Shown: positions 1 through 6,778, counted from the first letter of the stretch. The stretch is DNA of 6,815 bases from an uncultured Desulfomonile sp. (GCA_937915285.1 CALDNG010000061.1:1-6815), one strand, 5' to 3'. Translations and numbers: made by a program. The notes: generated by a model from the letters alone, not told the origin.

Positions 1-2798
1 TTTCCGCAGAATCTTTGAAAACTGTGGCCCCACTTAAAACTCCGGAGGTCGTACCGGTTGTCATTGAACCTCAAGATGGCTCCCAATCAGACATTATGGA
101 ACAGGTAATCCAAATCATCATGGATGTTACCGGTTATGAAAGGGATGAGATAGAGCCGGGTATGGATTTGAGAGAGGACCTCTCCATTCGCTCCAGCAGG
201 CTTCCCGTAATCATGGATGCCGTAGAGAGCCAGTTCAAAATAAAGGTTGAACTGGAAGAATTCATGGATGTGCGGACAGTGAAAGACATGGCAGATCGCA
301 TATCCAGTGTTGTTGACAAGATTTCCGGGAAATCGTCGGAAGAAAAACCCCAAGGACTTGGTCTATCATTGGCCGGTTTGGCTGATGACACCGGTTCAGA
401 TGACACTGTTAAAAGGCTTGTATTCAAACGTAGCCAACTATCTAGCGATAAAGTTCAGCCAGTCGAATTGAGCCCCATGGACTCTGTAGTAGTCCTGTCT
501 CCATCCGTCTCTGATTTCAGCAAACAGGTTGGAGATGTCTTCAGGCGTGATTATGGAGTTAACATAATCCACTGGAATTTCCTGGAAGATTCTTCAACAG
601 AATCTTACACGGGCTCGGATCTTAGAACGTCTGCGGGAGCAGAAGTCATGTCGGGAAAAATGGAATTTCTCGAATCTGTGTCCGGATTGGCGCTGGTGAT
701 GGACCACACGTTTAATGAAGGGGTCAGGGACCTGTCTGAGCTTGGCAATCTTCTCACAGGATACTTTTTGGTACTCAAGCAGTTTCTGGAATCAAAATCC
801 AGGAAGTTGGCGTTCACGGTGAGACTATCGCAGGGAATGTCTGAAATCTTTCAGGAGGGCATACAGGGCATGTTCCTGACCGGCGCTCTGGAGTTCTCCT
901 CCGTACAGTTCCGGTCTGTAATTCTGGAACCGGGTTATGAGTTGCGGACTTCAATCAGAGCAGCTCTGGACAGGAATTTCAAACCTCTGAAGCTAATCTG
1001 TTCAGGTTCGGAAATCATGACAGAGAGTGGTTTTGTTGAGCCGATACAATTTGACCGGTCCGGGAAGCTGCCAATCCACAATGATGAAGTAATAGTGATC
1101 TCTGGAGGATGTTCAGGGATAACATCATCATTGGCCGAGGGGCTGGGAATATTTGGACCTAAGATCGTATTTATCGGAAGGACGGACATAGACTCTGGCA
1201 ACTCAGCCAAGGCAATCCAGACCCTCAACTCTTTAGAACATTTAAATTCAAAAGGAATATTTGCACGTTATTACAAGTGTGACGTGACGGATGCGGAGGA
1301 GACCAAAAAGGTCTTCAGCAGCATAGTGGCGGATCATGGGAAGATAACAGGGGTCATACACGGGGCGGGGTATCTGAAAGACTCTTTTGTAAAACAAATG
1401 CCTGAAGGTGATTTCCGAGGGGTCGTAGACGTAAAATACATGGGAAGCCTTAATCTGTTCAGGGCTGTTGAGCCGGGTGAACTCAAGTTCTTTGTAAACC
1501 TGTCTTCTGTGGCCGCTGTTCAGGGTAATCCTGGTCAGATCAATTACTCGGCCGGAAACAGGATGATGTCGGCATTGGCCGAATACCTGGGATCCGAAAA
1601 CCCTTCAATCAAATTCAAGTCTTTGGAATTACCGCCGATTGAAGGCGCAGGAATGGCAGACAACGAAGAAATAAGATCCCTGATGGAGAGGATGAACGCC
1701 AAATATATATCCCTCGGAGAATTCTCCTCGATGTTTCTGAGTGAATTGACACTGGCTTCTAACGTAAACTCAACTGTTTTGTTCATGAAGAGTCTGCCAT
1801 GTCTGAGCACGGCTCCTCTGGAAACAAGTATGCCGGAGAGTGCTGACAAAAGCATGATAACTGGAACGGTGAGTTTCAAACGGGCTGAATTCCCCATGAT
1901 AGACTCTGTAACCAAGATGGATGTTAGCAGTGGAATCATAGAGGTGGAAAGGGTTTTTGATCAGGGGAGAGATTTGTGGATAGCTGATCACAAGCCGTTC
2001 AAATTCCTTGATAAGCCTTTGGTTTCTGCGATTATGGCTCTTGAGACGTTTATGGAGACCGCCCAGATGATGTACCCGGCGCTTACGGTGCGAGGAGCCA
2101 GGGACGCAAAATTTCTGGACAGGATAGAGGTAGGTTCACAAGACAAAAAAAAGACTCGAATTCACTGCGCAAGAAAGGAGTCCTCCTCGGGACAAATCAT
2201 TCTGGATACTTCACTGACGGAAATCAGTTCCATGTCGGAAAAGCGCATAAGGGATAAGTCCTACCCAAATTACAAAGCGATGATTATATTGGATTCAGGT
2301 GTCGCTCCCATTCCGCAGACACAGGAACTATCCATAGGTCCGGACGAATTGGACACAGTCGCTCTTGACAAAGCGGAAATAGGCGCCTGGTATGACAAGA
2401 AATCTGATCTCAAGGGACGCTATCGGGTCGTGGAGATGGTCGAAGGCACAGGTGATGGGGCTATAAAAGCCCAGATTACGTATCCTGAGTGTCTTGATTT
2501 TAAGGGTTTGCCAAGTGCTAATTACGTCTATTCGCCTTACCTGTTTGAGGCTTTCATGCACGTGATCAATTTTTATGGCGCCTTTAGAAAGTCATCTGGG
2601 AAGAGAGGACTGATTCCTTTCGGCATCGGAGAACTTACCCAGTTTCGCAAATGTAATGCTGGTGACAAAATTATCATTGAGGCACGTCGAACGGTTGAGG
2701 ATGAAAAAGGCGTTACATGGAACGCCAGGGGAGTGGATCAGTCTGGAGCGCTTGTGATGTTTGCCAGGGATGTCACCATGAGATGGTTTCACATGTGA
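1..2798 (+). CDS. Iterative type I polyketide/PUFA-like synthase, C-terminal part (ACP-KR-DH), 5' end off window
   Basis: This is the tail of a multidomain synthase that elongates and processes an acyl chain on a carrier domain in the cytoplasm. The frame is open to the left edge; the TTG at 15 has no ribosome site and sits in a Pro-rich linker, so KS and AT domains are expected upstream. Residues here count that TTG as 1. ACP is about 25-100, with likely phosphopantetheine Ser60 in an aberrant LSIRSSRL motif. KR comprises a structural half (about 130-345) and a catalytic half (about 356-530): SGGCSGIT nucleotide loop, CDVTD, and a full K474/S498/Y511/N515 tetrad. LKD (454-456) and no Trp eight residues before Tyr511 fit a B-type ketoreductase. 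A double-hotdog dehydratase fills about 618-927, with H659 and E845/H849. No thioesterase or PPTase follows, so release and activation must act in trans. The order ACP-KR-DH matches enediyne PKSE and PUFA/Hgl-type synthases; the product is unknown. Confidence 0.88.
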   Translation, partial: SAESLKTVAPLKTPEVVPVVIEPQDGSQSDIMEQVIQIIMDVTGYERDEIEPGMDLREDLSIRSSRLPVIMDAVESQFKIKVELEEFMDVRTVKDMADRISSVVDKISGKSSEEKPQGLGLSLAGLADDTGSDDTVKRLVFKRSQLSSDKVQPVELSPMDSVVVLSPSVSDFSKQVGDVFRRDYGVNIIHWNFLEDSSTESYTGSDLRTSAGAEVMSGKMEFLESVSGLALVMDHTFNEGVRDLSELGNLLTGYFLVLKQFLESKSRKLAFTVRLSQGMSEIFQEGIQGMFLTGALEFSSVQFRSVILEPGYELRTSIRAALDRNFKPLKLICSGSEIMTESGFVEPIQFDRSGKLPIHNDEVIVISGGCSGITSSLAEGLGIFGPKIVFIGRTDIDSGNSAKAIQTLNSLEHLNSKGIFARYYKCDVTDAEETKKVFSSIVADHGKITGVIHGAGYLKDSFVKQMPEGDFRGVVDVKYMGSLNLFRAVEPGELKFFVNLSSVAAVQGNPGQINYSAGNRMMSALAEYLGSENPSIKFKSLELPPIEGAGMADNEEIRSLMERMNAKYISLGEFSSMFLSELTLASNVNSTVLFMKSLPCLSTAPLETSMPESADKSMITGTVSFKRAEFPMIDSVTKMDVSSGIIEVERVFDQGRDLWIADHKPFKFLDKPLVSAIMALETFMETAQMMYPALTVRGARDAKFLDRIEVGSQDKKKTRIHCARKESSSGQIILDTSLTEISSMSEKRIRDKSYPNYKAMIILDSGVAPIPQTQELSIGPDELDTVALDKAEIGAWYDKKSDLKGRYRVVEMVEGTGDGAIKAQITYPECLDFKGLPSANYVYSPYLFEAFMHVINFYGAFRKSSGKRGLIPFGIGELTQFRKCNAGDKIIIEARRTVEDEKGVTWNARGVDQSGALVMFARDVTMRWFHM
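87..314 (+). other. Acyl carrier protein domain of the PKS
   Basis: The domain spans about residues 25-100 (TTG at 15 = residue 1). It has the four-helix carrier pattern: helix 1 around IMEQVIQIIMDVTG, an acidic loop, then DLREDLSIRSSRLPVIM at the start of helix 2, and a final VRTVKDMADRI helix. Aligned to the usual DLxxDLGIDSIKRVEIL, the modified serine falls on Ser60 (codon 192-194). The normally invariant Asp before it is Arg59 and the following Ile/Leu is Ser61. There is a single carrier domain within the window; PUFA synthases usually carry tandem copies, though further copies could lie to the left. Confidence 0.85.
402..1604 (+). other. Ketoreductase domain (structural plus catalytic subdomains)
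   Basis: Residues about 130-345 form a degenerate Rossmann half, including the VVVLSPS strand and the typical GMFLTGALEF region. This is the structural subdomain of PKS ketoreductases. Residues about 356-530 are an active SDR fold with an NADPH loop (S363-T370), CDVTD (422-426), VIHGAG (447-452), and the tetrad Lys474, Ser498, Tyr511, Asn515 at canonical spacings (Lys to Ser 24, Ser to Tyr 13, Tyr to Asn 4). Reduction of the beta-keto group is therefore predicted to be functional. Asp456 in LKD suggests B-type stereochemistry, inferred from known modular PKS rules that may not transfer fully to iterative enzymes. Confidence 0.85.
1866..2795 (+). other. Double-hotdog PKS dehydratase domain with altered active-site motif
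   Basis: Residues about 618-735 form the first hotdog, with WIADHKPFKFLDKP providing the catalytic His659 and Pro668. The usual glycine of HxxxGxxxxP is Lys663. Residues about 775-927 form the second hotdog, with GRYRVVEMVEG and SPYLFEAFMHV. There the canonical D-A-x-x-Q/H acid is Glu845, paired with His849. The fold assignment (PS-DH family) rests on these motifs, on the position after the KR and on length. Whether it dehydrates efficiently is uncertain. Confidence 0.75.
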
Positions 2799-2903
2799 AA
2801 GATCAAAAAAACGGCGGCCCGGGACTTGCCTCGGGGCAGGGGAGACAGAAATTTTAGAGTTTGTTCTTGTGGCTCCTCTCTCCATAATTTGGGGTGTGTT
2901 AAC

Positions 2904-4436
2904 TTGAAAGTTCTACTGATAAACAGCAACCTCAAAAATGATATCCTGGCCGCCCCGCCCATCGGGCTCTGCTATGTTGCCATGGCCACCGAGGCTGCCG
3001 GGCATGTAGTGAAGGTCCTAGACCTGTGCTTCCTGGCCAACAACATAGAGACAGAACTGGAAAAATCGATAGATTCCTTCCGTCCTGAAGTTGTAGGTGT
3101 GTCCGTAAGAAATATTGACAATGTCAATATGCTCCACTCGGTCTCATATTTACCCGAAGTTGTCGATCTTGTGGCCCAGATCAGGGCACTGACAAGTGTT
3201 CCAGTGGTCCTCGGAGGCTCTGGCGCAAGCCTGATACCGGAGAGTGTACTAAGGACCGTGGGGGCGGACTACATAGTTGTTTCTGACGGCGAGGAAAGTT
3301 TCTCTTCCCTATTAAAGCATCTGGAGACTAATTCCAGCCCTGTCAACGTGCCTGGGGTCGGATTCATCAGGGACGGGGTTTTCCATATCACACCGCCAAA
3401 GCTTAGCGTCTTCAATTCATCAAGCCCAGACATCGGACGGTGGGTTGACATGACGCCTTACCAAAACATCGGAAGCGCCTACAACATCCAGACAAAGAGG
3501 GGGTGCCGGAAAAGCTGCATTTATTGCACCTATAACCAGTCGCTCGAAGGAAACAGGCTCAGGTTGAGGCCCCCTGTTGAAGTAGTTGACGAACTGGAAG
3601 AAGCCTACTTTAAATACAGACCTCAGACGTTTGAATTCGTGGATTCAGTTTTTAACGATCCAGTAGAATATTCCAAATCGATACTCGAGGAGATAATCAG
3701 ACGACCCTGGAAGGCAGATTTTACAGCTATGGGAGTCCATCCCAGGGGATTGGATGATGAATATCTCAAGCTAATGTGGAAAGCCGGTTTCAGATCCTTC
3801 ATGATCACACCGGAATCTGTTTCTGATGAGATGTTAAAAAATTATCGGAAGGGATTCGTTAAAGAGGATGTCATAAAGGCTGCGGAAGCCATCAACAGAA
3901 CCAGTTTTTCTGCATGGTGGTTTTTCATGATAGGCGGCCCTGGTGAAACCAATGAGACCGTTCAGGAATCTCTGGATTTTGCAATGACTTATCTCCAAAA
4001 GAAAGGCCGACCAGTAACACATGTGGCGCATTTCTTTTTCGGAGTGAGAATATACCCGGATACCAGACTCTGGGAAATTGCTGTCCAGGAGGGTTTCATA
4101 AATGACCAGACGGACCCAGGAAAACCACTATGGTACGTCAGCGACAGGCTCAATCTCGAAAAAGCCGTTGACCAGATGTTCAGCGTAGCATCGAAATGCC
4201 CAGAAATATATCTCGGGTTTGATGAGAGAATGTTGTCCTTCTCAAAAGCCATAGCCACTTTCTGCAGGATATTCCACAGACCACGCCCTTACTGGAAATA
4301 TATGCGATTCGGGAATGTGATAGGAATAACCACTGGTCTAAGATTCATTTTCAAACCAAACGATGCAGCAGGGTTCGTCAGGGAAACCATTAAAAGACAA
4401 AGACACCGGGGAGATTTGACAAACAGGGAAAATTAA
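2904..4436 (+). CDS. B12-binding domain radical SAM protein (putative class B methyltransferase-like tailoring enzyme)
   Basis: The predicted product is a 510-residue cytoplasmic iron-sulfur enzyme that would use S-adenosylmethionine radicals and cobalamin. Residues 1-144 are a B12-binding Rossmann-like domain: VLLINSN at the start, PPIGLCYVA, GGSGAS (104-109) and ADYIVVSDGEESF. The radical SAM barrel follows, with Cys201, Cys205 and Cys208 in RGCRKSCIYC for the [4Fe-4S] cluster and GGPGET around 344-349 for SAM contacts. The C-terminal 120 residues are family-specific and basic near the end. I chose TTG 2904 because the B12 domain begins there and GGGGTG lies 8 bases upstream; the frame stays open to TTG 2826, but that extension is Cys/Arg-rich and unlike the family. 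It lies about 105 bases after the PKS, so tailoring of the polyketide (methylation or another radical step) is likely but inferred. I do not recognise a characterised orthologue. Confidence 0.87.
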   Translation: MKVLLINSNLKNDILAAPPIGLCYVAMATEAAGHVVKVLDLCFLANNIETELEKSIDSFRPEVVGVSVRNIDNVNMLHSVSYLPEVVDLVAQIRALTSVPVVLGGSGASLIPESVLRTVGADYIVVSDGEESFSSLLKHLETNSSPVNVPGVGFIRDGVFHITPPKLSVFNSSSPDIGRWVDMTPYQNIGSAYNIQTKRGCRKSCIYCTYNQSLEGNRLRLRPPVEVVDELEEAYFKYRPQTFEFVDSVFNDPVEYSKSILEEIIRRPWKADFTAMGVHPRGLDDEYLKLMWKAGFRSFMITPESVSDEMLKNYRKGFVKEDVIKAAEAINRTSFSAWWFFMIGGPGETNETVQESLDFAMTYLQKKGRPVTHVAHFFFGVRIYPDTRLWEIAVQEGFINDQTDPGKPLWYVSDRLNLEKAVDQMFSVASKCPEIYLGFDERMLSFSKAIATFCRIFHRPRPYWKYMRFGNVIGITTGLRFIFKPNDAAGFVRETIKRQRHRGDLTNREN

Positions 4437-4617
4437 TGGGGTCTAAATGGTCGAATATATTGATTCTGTCCAGCAACGTATCATCTCATTGTGGAGCGTT
4501 AACCTAACAATTTGATATCATGTGTATTTCGGAGGTAGGGTTTTCTCGGTTCAGGGATTGATCTGGCGCTCGGGATCCGCTCCAAAAAGATCACCAATGA
4601 AAATATTTAGAAATATC

Positions 4618-4647
4618 TTGCATTTTTCGGTTTCGATAGTTTATTCT
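4618..4647 (+). promoter_or_regulatory. Candidate sigma70-type promoter for the HU/IHF gene
   Basis: TTGCAT (4618-4623) and TATTCT (4642-4647) are separated by 18 bases in the most AT-rich part of the window. Just upstream, AAATATTTAG and AAATATCTTG (4601-4620) repeat at a 10-base period, resembling phased A/T tracts or an UP element. Both hexamers are imperfect (3/6 and 4/6), so the exact position is tentative; a promoter somewhere in 4560-4680 is more certain than this pair. Confidence 0.35.
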
Positions 4648-4663
4648 GGGATATCAATATTCC
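4648..4663. promoter_or_regulatory. 16-bp near-palindrome upstream of the HU/IHF gene
   Basis: GGGATATCAATATTCC reads nearly the same on both strands (12 of 16 positions symmetric, half-sites GGnATAT). It begins directly after the candidate -10 hexamer and ends 30 bases before the ATG, where an operator overlapping the transcription start would lie. It contains TATCAA, the left part of the IHF consensus, but the TTR half is two bases too far. Self-regulation is possible but unproven. Confidence 0.3.
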
Positions 4664-4693
4664 TTAAATTGCATTTACTTAGGGAGGGTATAT

Positions 4694-4981
4694 ATGACTC
4701 TAACGAAAGCGGATATCGCAAAAAAAATTGCCGACGATTGTGGCTTCATGAAAGGTGAGGCCACTGAAATAGTCGAAAAGCTACTTGATATTGTGAAAAG
4801 AAGTCTGATCGAGGGCGAAGATGTTATGATTTCAGGTTTCGGCAAATGGACGATCAAGGGAAAACACTCACGACGCGGCAGGAATCCCCAAACCGGCAAT
4901 GAGTTGATGCTTGACGCCAGAAAAGTCATTACCTGGAAATATTCTCCGGTCCTCAAAAAATCCGTTAATCCCTCTTCCTAG
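4694..4981 (+). CDS. HU/IHF-family DNA-bending protein (IHF-alpha-like)
   Basis: This small basic nucleoid protein of 95 residues would act as a dimer, binding and sharply bending DNA in chromosome organisation, transcription and recombination. It shows the whole family pattern: LTKADIAKKI at the N terminus, ISGFGKW (46-52) before the beta arms, and GRNPQTG (62-68) at the arm tip with the intercalating Pro65. ARKVITWK follows, then a closing C-terminal helix. ARKVITW and the N-terminal TLTKAD resemble IHF alpha more than HU, but a clean HU/IHF distinction cannot be made by eye. The start is supported by AGGGAGGG (4681-4688) five bases before the ATG. It has its own AT-rich upstream region and a hairpin terminator downstream, so it looks monocistronic and not part of the PKS unit. 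Confidence 0.93.
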   Translation: MTLTKADIAKKIADDCGFMKGEATEIVEKLLDIVKRSLIEGEDVMISGFGKWTIKGKHSRRGRNPQTGNELMLDARKVITWKYSPVLKKSVNPSS

Positions 4982-5023
4982 CTCTAAAATACCTAGCAAT
5001 AAGTTCGTAAGATTAGTTTTCAG

Positions 5024-5066
5024 GACAGTCGTTCAGGAATTTTGACTGAGCGGCTGTCTTTACTTG
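5024..5066 (+). terminator. Rho-independent terminator after the HU/IHF gene
   Basis: GACAGTCGTTCAG (5024-5036) pairs with CTGAGCGGCTGTC (5046-5058) in a 13-bp stem with a 9-base loop, followed by TTTACTT. Two of the pairs are G-U (5029/5053 and 5032/5050) and exist only in + strand RNA; the minus strand would carry A-C mismatches there. The stem sits 43 bases after the stop codon. The U-run is short and interrupted, which lowers certainty of efficient termination. Confidence 0.6.
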
Positions 5067-5148
5067 TCTCAGGGGTTATATGGGTTCCTTCCCCGCGTGA
5101 ATTGTGTTACAAAATTAGGCGTTATGCTATTCGTGCTGGCTCCGTTAG

Positions 5149-5189
5149 GGGAACTTTCGGTCAGATTACGGGAACTGTTGTCAGGCATT
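5149..5189. repeat. Imperfect tandem repeat, 21-base period, upstream of the MATE gene
   Basis: Two copies begin GGGAACT at 5149 and again at 5170. Each continues with a GTCAG element (5159-5163 and 5180-5184) and a TTA/ATT-like end; a one-base deletion in copy two shifts its second half. The 21-base period equals two helical turns, putting both copies on one DNA face. The pair ends 7 bases before the chosen MATE start, so it could be a repressor site or affect translation. Chance resemblance cannot be excluded. Confidence 0.4.
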
Positions 5190-5196
5190 GAAATAA

Positions 5197-6603
5197 TTGT
5201 CACACACAGCCATTGAATCTACAGGAAATGCGAATCCAGGAGGTTTTCAGGAAGTCCTTCATGTTGCAGTTCCACTGGTGCTGTCTACCTCCTCCTTAAC
5301 CCTGACACTCTTTGTAGATCGTCTTTTTCTGTCATGGCACAGCCTTGAGTCCGTTGCAGCAGTGACGCCAGGTGGGATCACTTATTTCACGATCTGCTGT
5401 TTCTTCCAGGGTGTGGCTCAATACGTCAACACACTCGTGGCTCAATCGCATGGCGCCGGTAATTGGTCACAGGTGAGCCGATCTGTTTGGCAGGGGGTGA
5501 TCTTTTCCTTTCTGGCGATACCTTTGATGATTTTATGTGTGCCGGCTGGCAAATTTGCTTTGAACATCTCCGGACACGATCCCGCTGTACTCGAGCTTGA
5601 GATAGAATATTTTCAAATATTGATGGCAGGCGGCTTGATTGTACCCATGGGCGCAGCTTTTTCATCTTTTTTTTCTGGTAGGGGCGAGACTTCTTACGTT
5701 CTGTTGGGCAATCTCATGGGTAACGTTTTCAACATAGTCATGGATTACGTTCTGATTTTTGGAAAGCTGGGATTCCCCGAGATGGGGATTCGCGGGGCCG
5801 CCATAGCTACATCACTTTCCAATATTATCCCTCTGTCCTACTGGGCATGGCTGTTCATGTCCGATCGTTACCGTAACCCGTATAACACCCGAGGCGAGAT
5901 GAAGTGGGACAGGCTGGTTTTTTCAAGGCTGTTGAAGTTCGGCTTGCCTGCTGGGGCCCAATTCGTCCTTGATATCGGCTCATTCACCGCGTTTGTTCTG
6001 ATAGTAGGAAAACTCGGTGTCACCGATCTGGCAGTCACAAACATAGCTCTGAGCATAGAATCGCTAAGTTTTCTGCCCATGGTCGGAATATCGATAGCCA
6101 CCTCAACTCTGGTTGGCGAGTATATTGGGCAGAAGAAGCTTGACATCGCGGAAAAAAGCGTGAAATCGGCCATGATGATTGCCATAGGTTATTCTGGCGC
6201 ACTGGCCTTAGTCTTCTGGGTGTTTCCGCACTTTTTGCTGGAACTGTTCACAACGGGATCGAATACTGCGGCTGGTAATGAAACATTCTTTGCCAAGGGA
6301 AGTTTTGTCGTAAGGCTCATAGGACTTTATACCGTATTCGACACGATTTTTATCGTTTACACTGGAGCTTTGAAAGGAGCTGGGGACACCCGTTTTGCCA
6401 TGTGGGCCCAAGTCCTTTTGGCATGGGTCTTTTTCGTGCCACCTGTTTTCGTGATGATAGTTCATTTCGGTATGGGACTGTATTGGGCCTGGAGTTGGCT
6501 AGTAGTTTATGTTCTCGTGATATCGCTGGTCTTTCATCTTCGATTTAGATCAGGAAAATGGAAGCATATCAGTGTTATGAACCGGGTTGATGGCGAAGGT
6601 TGA
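5197..6603 (+). CDS. MATE family multidrug/metabolite efflux protein
   Basis: This is an inner-membrane secondary antiporter of 468 residues, the usual length for the family. It is expected to export cationic drugs or metabolites in exchange for Na+ or H+. About 12 hydrophobic segments form two pseudo-symmetric halves (roughly 20-220 and 243-450). FVDRLFLSW (39-47) carries the helix-1 Asp region. NIVMDYVLIFG (179-189) with GFPEMGIRGAAIAT (192-205) is the classic end of the first half, and GALKGAGDT (390-398) is its counterpart in the second. The TTG start at 5197 follows an in-frame TAA at 5194 and has only a weak AGG at 5183-5185; the next in-frame GTG (5278) falls inside helix 1. The position after the HU terminator implies separate transcription. 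Export of the nearby PKS product is conceivable, but the sequence does not show it; the substrate is unknown. Confidence 0.92.
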   Translation: MSHTAIESTGNANPGGFQEVLHVAVPLVLSTSSLTLTLFVDRLFLSWHSLESVAAVTPGGITYFTICCFFQGVAQYVNTLVAQSHGAGNWSQVSRSVWQGVIFSFLAIPLMILCVPAGKFALNISGHDPAVLELEIEYFQILMAGGLIVPMGAAFSSFFSGRGETSYVLLGNLMGNVFNIVMDYVLIFGKLGFPEMGIRGAAIATSLSNIIPLSYWAWLFMSDRYRNPYNTRGEMKWDRLVFSRLLKFGLPAGAQFVLDIGSFTAFVLIVGKLGVTDLAVTNIALSIESLSFLPMVGISIATSTLVGEYIGQKKLDIAEKSVKSAMMIAIGYSGALALVFWVFPHFLLELFTTGSNTAAGNETFFAKGSFVVRLIGLYTVFDTIFIVYTGALKGAGDTRFAMWAQVLLAWVFFVPPVFVMIVHFGMGLYWAWSWLVVYVLVISLVFHLRFRSGKWKHISVMNRVDGEG

Positions 6604-6700
6604 TACGGGTGATTTGAGGCTTGAGGCAAATAAATGACGCTCAATTTCGCCAGATCATGGCTTGAGTTGGCCCTTAAACACGCGCGCAACATTTTCCTGC

Positions 6701-6730
6701 TTGACCTAACTTATGAAATGTGATTAACAT
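6701..6730 (+). promoter_or_regulatory. Sigma70-like promoter for the gene at the right edge
   Basis: TTGACC (6701-6706, 5/6 to consensus) and TAACAT (6725-6730, 4/6) are separated by 18 bases. Transcription would begin near 6737, giving a leader of about 40 bases that includes the strong ribosome site at 6764-6771. No clear terminator for the MATE gene separates them, so some read-through is possible. Confidence 0.5.
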
Positions 6731-6778
6731 TTTCTGTTTAGGATTTTATTTTACTGAGTGCCCAAAGGAGGAATCGCG

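Noticed and set aside
15..17. TTG as the true start of the PKS gene
   Set aside because: The frame is open to the left edge, no Shine-Dalgarno is visible, and residues 1-24 look like an interdomain Pro-rich linker; a KS-AT region upstream is more likely.
1544..1939. 131-codon antisense ORF inside the PKS
   Set aside because: It lies opposite the conserved KR-DH coding sequence, and its translation has no recognisable domain; it is a shadow of the + strand gene.
2808..2845. GC-rich stretch after the PKS as a terminator
   Set aside because: Only short or bulged stems form (GCCC/GGGC and TGCC/GGCA), and an A/G-rich stretch follows rather than a U-run.
2826..2903. N-terminal extension of the radical SAM protein to TTG 2826
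   Set aside because: The extra 26 residues are Arg/Cys-rich and precede a typical B12-domain N terminus; TTG 2904 has GGGGTG at suitable spacing.
4520..4561. 13-codon leader peptide ORF (ATG 4520)
   Set aside because: No Shine-Dalgarno precedes it, and no regulatory codon run or attenuator-like hairpin follows.
4522..4758. 78-codon ORF starting at GTG and overlapping the HU gene
   Set aside because: It overlaps the clear HU gene in another frame, has no ribosome site, and its composition is not protein-like.
5102..5130. TTGTGT / TATGCT as a MATE promoter
   Set aside because: Spacing is 15 bases and both hexamers are weak; I cannot support it above background, although a promoter for the MATE gene is expected in 5065-5190.
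6613..6669. GGCTTGAG direct repeats and CTCAA/TTGAG pairing after the MATE gene as a terminator
   Set aside because: The best stem is 8 bp with a 4-base bulge and no U-run; the 8-base direct repeat (6618 and 6659) is short enough to arise by chance.
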